Source: Cyanobacteria bacterium RUI128 | GTDB lineage: Bacteria; Cyanobacteriota; Vampirovibrionia; Gastranaerophilales; Gastranaerophilaceae | NCBI GenBank assembly: GCA_024695725.1 | Contig: JAILHQ010000062.1 | Span: forward strand, 1 to 28,786 | Direction of reading: 5' to 3' | DNA: 28,786 nt | Shown: in pieces, positions 23,094-28,786 of the stretch | Numbering within the stretch: position 1 is the first letter of the stretch | Layout: each line of letters starts with the position of its first letter | Translations under genes and position numbers: made by a program | Notes under the pieces: model-generated | What the model saw: only the letters and a program-made list of their open reading frames with translations | Told to the model about the DNA's origin: nothing | Database searches by the model: none

Positions 23094-25028
23094 TTGCGTT
23101 TTATAAAATTCTTGTTGATAGTTATATCGGTTTTGGTATTTCTTTGGCTTGCCTACTGGGCATCAGACACATTTATTGAACCAAAAGCATACAATTATAT
23201 GGTTAAGAACTTTACAGCCTACAAACACGGAAGTCCTGACATTGTACTTGTTGTAATTGATGACAAATCTGTCGGAAGACACCGCTGGCCATGGAAAAGA
23301 GAACTCTATTGCGGAATCTTTGATTATTTCACCGAATACACAAACGCAAAATTGGTCATTCACGATACTCTGCTTATCACGGAAGAAGATAAAGTTTCGG
23401 ATGCAAAGTATTTTAACAGCCTAAAACGGGTTAAAAATCTTATTGTCGGGATGATTGATTTTCCGCGCCCTTATCTGGATGAACATATGGGGGAATTGTA
23501 TGATGCAAAATTCAAAGAAAAATTTGATGTCGGTATAACCGATTTAAGAATAAAACCGCAAGACTACCCGATGAAAAGTCTTGCTGTCTTCCCGAAACCG
23601 TACTTTGACGCAATTCAGAATGTAGGTTCAATTAAAGTTTTAAAGGGCTCTGACGGATACGTTACGGCAGCCATGAATGCAACAAATTACAAGGGAACCA
23701 TATATCCTTCAATTGCACTCAGGGCTTATATGAAACTGAATAATGACGAACCTCTTAGTGTTACCGACAAACACGTTATCGGGGCTAATTCAAAAATTCA
23801 GATTCCTTTACTCAAAGAGAACTCCGGAATTTTTTCACTCATAAGATTCTATAAACCAAATGTTGCGGGCGGAGGATACTCGCATAAAGCATATTCCGCT
23901 ATTGATATAATGGATTCTTTCAAAGAATTAAAAGCAGGGGAAAAACCGCTCATTGACCCTAAAGAGTTTGACGGCAAAATTGTTATGGTTGGTGCAAACG
24001 TAAGAGCCTCTGCTTCAGGCTTGTCGGATATTAAAAGAACACCCGTTTCGGACGACCATTCGGGGCTTGACGTTCAGGCTACAACCCTTGATAACTATCT
24101 GAACCGTTATTTCATGTGCGAAACTCCTAAATGGCTCAATTCCGTAATAACCTTGTTGTTAATGGCCTTATCATTCCTTATAATCAGAAACTTCAATTTA
24201 TTTGTTGCTATTTCTGCCATTACAACAACAATTGTTTTATACATACTTCTAGCCGGATTACTCTACAGAAACGGGTATGCAATAAGCACAATAACCCCGA
24301 TTTCAATGGTTATAATAACAATGATTTTTGCCTATTCCTACAGGTATATCCTTGAGGATAAAAACAAAGAAAAAATAAAAAGCGCAATGGGTAAATATAT
24401 ATCCGAAGACATTATGAAAAACGTCGTTCAGAATATCGACGAATTAAAACTCGGCGGTAAAAAAGCAAACGTTACGGTCTTGTTCGCTGACATAAGAGGG
24501 TTTACCTCAATGAGTGAAAAACTCTCTGCTGATGAAGTGTCAGTTATTCTGAACGAATACTTTACGGAAATAGAACCTATCGTAACACGTTACAACGGAG
24601 TCATAAACAAGTTCATAGGCGATGCCGTTATGGCAATCTTCGGAGAGCCGATACAGGATGAAAACCACCCTAAAAACGCAGTCAGATGCGCCTGTGAAAT
24701 GCTTGATAAAGTAAAAGAACTTCAGGCAAAATGGCTTGATGAAGGAAAACCTAAAATTGAAATCGGTATCGGTATAAACACCGGGGAGGCCTTTGTCGGG
24801 AATATCGGTTCCGAAAGACGTATGGAATACACAGTTATCGGCGATATGGTTAACCTCGCAAGCAGAATTGAAGGTAATAACAAAACCTTTAAAACAAACC
24901 TGCTTATCAGTGCCTCTACTTACGCATCGGCTAAAAGTATTGTTGATACGGTAAAAATATCTAACGTAAAAATCAGAGGTAAAGAAAAAGTCCTCGACCT
25001 CTACGAAGTCATAAAATTGATAAATTAA
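23094..25028 (+). CDS. CHASE2-domain membrane adenylate cyclase (class III)
   Basis: This is a 644-residue protein. One N-terminal membrane segment (about 5-22) is followed by an extracytoplasmic CHASE2 sensor (about 35-335, with IVLVVIDDKSV early and a GKIVMVGANV strand late), three membrane helices (about 350-420), then the cyclase domain (about 456-640). The metal-binding aspartates are Asp466 in LFADIRGF and Asp510 in GDAVMAIFG; INKFIGD supplies the lysine expected of adenine-specific enzymes, and YTVIGDMVNLASR the transition-state region. It likely makes cAMP in response to an external signal. This layout is frequent in Cyanobacteria. The start is TTG at 23094, with AGAGGG 7 bases before it. 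Confidence 0.92.
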   Translation: MRFIKFLLIVISVLVFLWLAYWASDTFIEPKAYNYMVKNFTAYKHGSPDIVLVVIDDKSVGRHRWPWKRELYCGIFDYFTEYTNAKLVIHDTLLITEEDKVSDAKYFNSLKRVKNLIVGMIDFPRPYLDEHMGELYDAKFKEKFDVGITDLRIKPQDYPMKSLAVFPKPYFDAIQNVGSIKVLKGSDGYVTAAMNATNYKGTIYPSIALRAYMKLNNDEPLSVTDKHVIGANSKIQIPLLKENSGIFSLIRFYKPNVAGGGYSHKAYSAIDIMDSFKELKAGEKPLIDPKEFDGKIVMVGANVRASASGLSDIKRTPVSDDHSGLDVQATTLDNYLNRYFMCETPKWLNSVITLLLMALSFLIIRNFNLFVAISAITTTIVLYILLAGLLYRNGYAISTITPISMVIITMIFAYSYRYILEDKNKEKIKSAMGKYISEDIMKNVVQNIDELKLGGKKANVTVLFADIRGFTSMSEKLSADEVSVILNEYFTEIEPIVTRYNGVINKFIGDAVMAIFGEPIQDENHPKNAVRCACEMLDKVKELQAKWLDEGKPKIEIGIGINTGEAFVGNIGSERRMEYTVIGDMVNLASRIEGNNKTFKTNLLISASTYASAKSIVDTVKISNVKIRGKEKVLDLYEVIKLIN

Positions 25029-25093
25029 TTGTAACAAATTTTTAATAGTTATCCGAATACCCTAAAGTTATTCAAAAAAAATGCCGTAATTCC

Positions 25094-25102
25094 TGCTATA
25101 AG
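25094..25102 (+). promoter_or_regulatory. Extended -10 promoter element of the giant LysM gene
   Basis: TGCTATAAG at 25094-25102 fits an extended -10 box. Transcription would start near 25109, which gives a very short leader. The AAGGTAGG at about 25105-25112 would then partly precede the start point, so the true promoter could be further upstream. Confidence 0.3.
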
Positions 25103-25122
25103 AAAAGGTAGGTTTGTGCGTT

Positions 25123-28100
25123 ATGGGAAACGGTGTAGACAATAGAAGTGAATATATCAACCAATTAAGGACATTATTGCCGCCGAGTGAGTTTGCGCAA
25201 TTAAACCTTGATGAACTCACCGATGCACAACTGCAAGCAAAACTTAATGAAGCATTAAATAATAACTCAAACTGGGGAGAGTTTGACAATTTCACGAGAG
25301 AAAATCCGCAAGAATCAGTCACAGAACCTTCTTCTCAAGGAGTAACAGTATCTGATAATGGCTGTACTGTTTCAACTTCTACAAACGCACAAGGAGAAGA
25401 AATTACAGAAAAAAAACAGGGAAATGAATTAATTGAGAAAATAATTAAACGCACAGACACAAATGGAAATGTTATTGAAACAGTAATAAACTACAATAAT
25501 GGGAAAATAGCAAAAAAAACAGTTTCTTGCAATGGGACTGCAGTAGAAGAATCAACTTACGAAATTTCAACATCTCCTGATGGAACCAATTTTTTCATTA
25601 TCAATACAAGAAACCTTGAAAATAACCAAACAACCCAGACAAAGGTTTTAGGACTGGATATTAATGGGAATTATGGAGATGAAGCTTTTGTATCAAGAAG
25701 CGTTAATGACGGAACAACCATTACAGAAACTGAAACTATGACAGGCGAAATGCTGTTGAACCTTATTAACACATATCCTCAATTAAATTTTGATACATCT
25801 CAAATTACTGCAAATAGCAGATATTTGTGTGAAAAAATTTTAGATTCAGACGGCACAATATCAACAATTAACGTTTATAACACAAGTTTAGTTAATAACC
25901 TGGACTCAGGCAATGCTAATAAATTACTTCAATTAAAAACTACTGGCTCTAACGTCAATATAGTAAAATATGATGGAAACGGTAATACAATAGCAACTGC
26001 AAATGCTGGTGACGGTTGGGAACGTATAACAAAAAGATTTTTCAGTGAAACCGGAAACAACCCGGCAGAATTAGCAAGAATGCAATCTAAAATTGAAACG
26101 TTAAATAATAATAGAAGTTCCTTACAAGCCGGAGAAGAAATTCTTATTCCGGGGGAATTTGATGCAGATTCTGCTCCGCTTCTTCACACTGAAAGTCCTG
26201 AAATAGCAAGACAGCGCGCTGCAGCAGCAGAATATAATTTAGCAGCTGCAAGAGCTAACTATTCTTCAGGAACCGGAAGTGTTACTTTGACAAAAGATTA
26301 TCCGTCCGTTGAAGCATTGGCACGGGAATCTTTAAGCGAACAAGGGATTACCAATCCTACAGCACAACAAATAAATTACAGAAAAAATGAAATTATTGTT
26401 TTAAATCAAGGTAAAACATCATATCGAAGAGGAGATGTGATTGTTACCGTTACTTCTCAGCTATCTCCACAAACAAGCCAAGATTTAGTACGATTCGGTT
26501 TTACACAAAATGAAAACAACTTTATTTTTTATCAGAGATTTAATCAACTTGATGCTTCCCAACAAGAAAAAGCTTTGCAAGTAATGCAATATTGCAAAGC
26601 ACATAATATTACAAATCCTGACGATATAAAAGCGGAAATACTAAAAACCCATCCGGATATTAACCTATTTGACTCAGGAAAAACTATAACTGCGTATGCA
26701 CAACAAAATTCTCAATCTGCAGGAATAGGACCAAATCCTATCTCTCTTGAAACATTTATAACTACTCGACTCGGGCTTGATATATCATCCGGAAACGGAA
26801 AAATATTATATGAAAGATTGTGCTCGCTTCCTCAAAGTGAATTAAATAAAATTCCTTATGCTCAATTTAGTGGTTCCGGATTTGCTGATTTATCATTTGA
26901 TGATATGCTTACAGCGTTCTCACATTATGTTCAAATACGAACTAATACAGAAAATAATATTATTCAAAGTCATAGACAAGAAGACCCTATTAATCAACGT
27001 CACCAAGTCATTGGAATGATGAGTAGAATTGTTCAACAATGCATACGAGAACTACAATCACATTTGGATAATTTAAGAGACAATATGTTTACAAATTTGG
27101 GCGAAATTATGATTGAAGATCTTCGCTCAATACCAGGGTCTGGTGCTATTGCTAATTTAGCGCATACGATGGGACTACAATCAGGTAAATTAGATGCCCT
27201 TACACAATCAATACACGACAAGATCAACTCATTACAAGAATTAAATACTAATTTATTTATTTTGGATGATAATCGCGGTTCATCAAATTTTGAACAAGCT
27301 TTTAAACGTTTTGTTGGTAATGATTACGATCCTGAAAAAGTTGAACAATTAATGGACTTAAGCCGACAAGCAGAATCAGGTGCAAGCGGTAGCAATAGCC
27401 AAGAGTTAAACCAACGATTAAGTGAATTATTAATGGACATAATGGGCAATGATTTCAAATCAAATGTTATTGATTATCTTTCATGGTCCCAGGGAGCCGG
27501 TAGTGTAGCAGAGATTGCTCTCACAACAGTGGCAACTATGGGAATTGGTTCTGCAGTTGGCGGTGTAATGGGAACTGCAACAACCCTTGCCGGTAGAGCA
27601 ACTGCCAGCGCAATTACCCTTGGCTCATATTCCGGAATAAGATTTGGCTTAAATTTCCTTGATGATATTGATAATGTAATACGAGGAGAAAAAACTATTG
27701 GTGGAGTATTCGTCGGAGAACAAAATGCTGAAACTATGAGATTAGGGGCACAAATCATCCGTAGCTTCATTACCGGCGAATTATCAGAAACAGAAGCACA
27801 AACCCAATTAAACAATTTACATTTAAGTTTTGATGATTTTATGACATCACGTGGTGGTCAATGGGTTGTAAATACAACAACAAGCACAATTATCGGTGGT
27901 GTTGCAGGTGCAGCTTCGCCAATTTTTCAACGAGCAGGAATAATCGGTACACATGCAGGACAAAAATTCGCCGAAAGATTTCCAACAATAGGTAATATGT
28001 TAGGACTCAATGCTCCTGCTGTACAAGAAGTAACTACAAACATTATCACATCTAATGCAGCAGGTATAAGCGGTTCAGAGTTTATGGCGCAAACATACGC

Positions 28101-28786
28101 AGCACTGAATGCCACTAACATTGCAGGAAAAGGACTTCAGTTCCTTACTGAAACAATGATTTTTTATATGACTGATTTACCGATGAGCGTTATTCAAGAA
28201 CTTTTATCCGAAAGCAATAATCAACTTGAGGAAGCACTTGCTAACGGAACATTAGACGAATACTTAGCAGATAAACTTAAAGAGCAGGCTGTTAGTTTAT
28301 TAGAAATTAAATCTATAGGCTCAATTATCAGTATGATGATTGGTGCAAATACCGCATCCCAAGTTCAGGAAAGATTTGATGAATTTGAGACCTTGAAAAA
28401 TACAACGATAAGATATGAAGATGTAACCACAGCAGATGGAAGTGGTATTCCGGTTACAAACAAAGTAATAACAGTCGAAGGGGCATCAGGGAAAATATTT
28501 ATCAATGGTGACTTAGTAAGTTATTATACAAAACAAGGTCAACATATCGCAAGTGAACATATTCCTGCTAACACTAACCTTAACGACTTAGATGTCGGCT
28601 CAAAAACAACATATCTACTGGGATTGATGATAAAACTTGAAAATTATGCTTCAGGTCGAAATACAGCCTTAAATCCTGTAACACAACGTCAAAACACAGC
28701 ATTAAATCCTGCAACAAATAGAAGCGTCAGATTATCAGAACCTGAACAACCGGCAAGCAACATAAATGGTATTAGTCCTCATGGTC
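25123..28786 (+). CDS. Very large LysM-containing protein, 3' end beyond window
   Basis: I translated this frame to the right edge: at least 1221 codons with no stop. The start is ATG 25123 (MGNGVDNRSEY), with AAGGTAGG about 11 bases before; there is no signal peptide. Residues 50-290 are Asn/Thr-rich with YDGNGNTI-like turns. A LysM-like domain spans about 296-344 (GDGWERITKRF ... GEEILIPG), and a weaker similar one about 393-442. A helical region follows at about 450-785, then glycine- and alanine-rich hydrophobic segments near 795-845, 915-935 and 1067-1078, which could insert into a membrane. A short repeat (NTALNP twice, near 1181-1196) precedes the lost C-terminal part. CGA arginine codons are frequent here and rare in the neighbouring housekeeping genes. 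It resembles a modular effector or toxin with a variable tail, but no enzyme domain is visible. Confidence 0.75.
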   Translation, partial: MGNGVDNRSEYINQLRTLLPPSEFAQLNLDELTDAQLQAKLNEALNNNSNWGEFDNFTRENPQESVTEPSSQGVTVSDNGCTVSTSTNAQGEEITEKKQGNELIEKIIKRTDTNGNVIETVINYNNGKIAKKTVSCNGTAVEESTYEISTSPDGTNFFIINTRNLENNQTTQTKVLGLDINGNYGDEAFVSRSVNDGTTITETETMTGEMLLNLINTYPQLNFDTSQITANSRYLCEKILDSDGTISTINVYNTSLVNNLDSGNANKLLQLKTTGSNVNIVKYDGNGNTIATANAGDGWERITKRFFSETGNNPAELARMQSKIETLNNNRSSLQAGEEILIPGEFDADSAPLLHTESPEIARQRAAAAEYNLAAARANYSSGTGSVTLTKDYPSVEALARESLSEQGITNPTAQQINYRKNEIIVLNQGKTSYRRGDVIVTVTSQLSPQTSQDLVRFGFTQNENNFIFYQRFNQLDASQQEKALQVMQYCKAHNITNPDDIKAEILKTHPDINLFDSGKTITAYAQQNSQSAGIGPNPISLETFITTRLGLDISSGNGKILYERLCSLPQSELNKIPYAQFSGSGFADLSFDDMLTAFSHYVQIRTNTENNIIQSHRQEDPINQRHQVIGMMSRIVQQCIRELQSHLDNLRDNMFTNLGEIMIEDLRSIPGSGAIANLAHTMGLQSGKLDALTQSIHDKINSLQELNTNLFILDDNRGSSNFEQAFKRFVGNDYDPEKVEQLMDLSRQAESGASGSNSQELNQRLSELLMDIMGNDFKSNVIDYLSWSQGAGSVAEIALTTVATMGIGSAVGGVMGTATTLAGRATASAITLGSYSGIRFGLNFLDDIDNVIRGEKTIGGVFVGEQNAETMRLGAQIIRSFITGELSETEAQTQLNNLHLSFDDFMTSRGGQWVVNTTTSTIIGGVAGAASPIFQRAGIIGTHAGQKFAERFPTIGNMLGLNAPAVQEVTTNIITSNAAGISGSEFMAQTYAALNATNIAGKGLQFLTETMIFYMTDLPMSVIQELLSESNNQLEEALANGTLDEYLADKLKEQAVSLLEIKSIGSIISMMIGANTASQVQERFDEFETLKNTTIRYEDVTTADGSGIPVTNKVITVEGASGKIFINGDLVSYYTKQGQHIASEHIPANTNLNDLDVGSKTTYLLGLMIKLENYASGRNTALNPVTQRQNTALNPATNRSVRLSEPEQPASNINGISPHG

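Noticed and set aside
24540..25037. 165-residue minus-strand frame opposite the cyclase
   Set aside because: It is the antisense shadow of the well-supported class III cyclase domain.
27033..28121. Minus-strand frames in the right-hand part
   Set aside because: They are antisense to the uninterrupted LysM protein frame and have composition typical of reverse-complement frames.

Overview
The window is 28.8 kb of AT-rich, gene-dense bacterial chromosome. The mix of genes suggests a non-photosynthetic relative of Cyanobacteria, of the Vampirovibrionia/Melainabacteria (Gastranaerophilales) type. It combines a DUF2993 lipid-binding protein, a CHASE2 adenylate cyclase, a short Orn/Lys/Arg decarboxylase, CsaB and a set of flagellar export genes. 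This placement is inference from gene content. No rRNA, tRNA, CRISPR array, transposase or origin was seen.

Layout. Positions 1-303 hold a terminator, a GGGGTAAAT hairpin and a 45-bp near-perfect palindrome. Positions 304-3250 (+) look like one operon: DUF2993 protein, GerMN lipo/membrane protein, lone HicB-like protein, RimI-type acetyltransferase, BioY-type membrane protein. Positions 3243-5257 (-) carry a beta-propeller surface protein, apparently started at a non-ATG codon, coupled to an O-methyltransferase. Positions 5339-7099 (-) are grpE then dnaJ, with no dnaK between them. Positions 7192-8601 (-) encode the PLP decarboxylase, and 8733-10229 (-) a calpain-like (C2) cysteine protease. 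A 507-bp divergent spacer follows, then typA (+).

Positions 12527-19693 (-) form a long run: polA, a small secreted protein, a fliY/fliN-like gene, fliO, fliP, fliQ, another small secreted protein and fliR. This is the core export gate of a flagellum or type III system; flhA and flhB are not in the window. Positions 19811-21342 (+) encode the two subunits of iron-sulfur L-serine dehydratase. Positions 21343-23022 (-) carry an Eda-type aldolase and CsaB. Positions 23094-25028 (+) encode the CHASE2 adenylate cyclase. From 25123 an open frame runs off the right edge (at least 1221 codons); it encodes a very large LysM-containing protein with glycine-rich hydrophobic segments.

The most unusual signal is a family of short G-rich repeats (core GGGGTAAAT, period 11, often beside GTGAATA) at gene ends and spacers. 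One array directly overlaps the protease stop codon and fits a G-quadruplex pattern; another follows the fliQ stop. A 21-base copy is identical at two sites 10 kb apart. The two large cytoplasmic-looking proteins (C2 protease and LysM giant) and the modified export-gate operon are the best candidates for undescribed biology.
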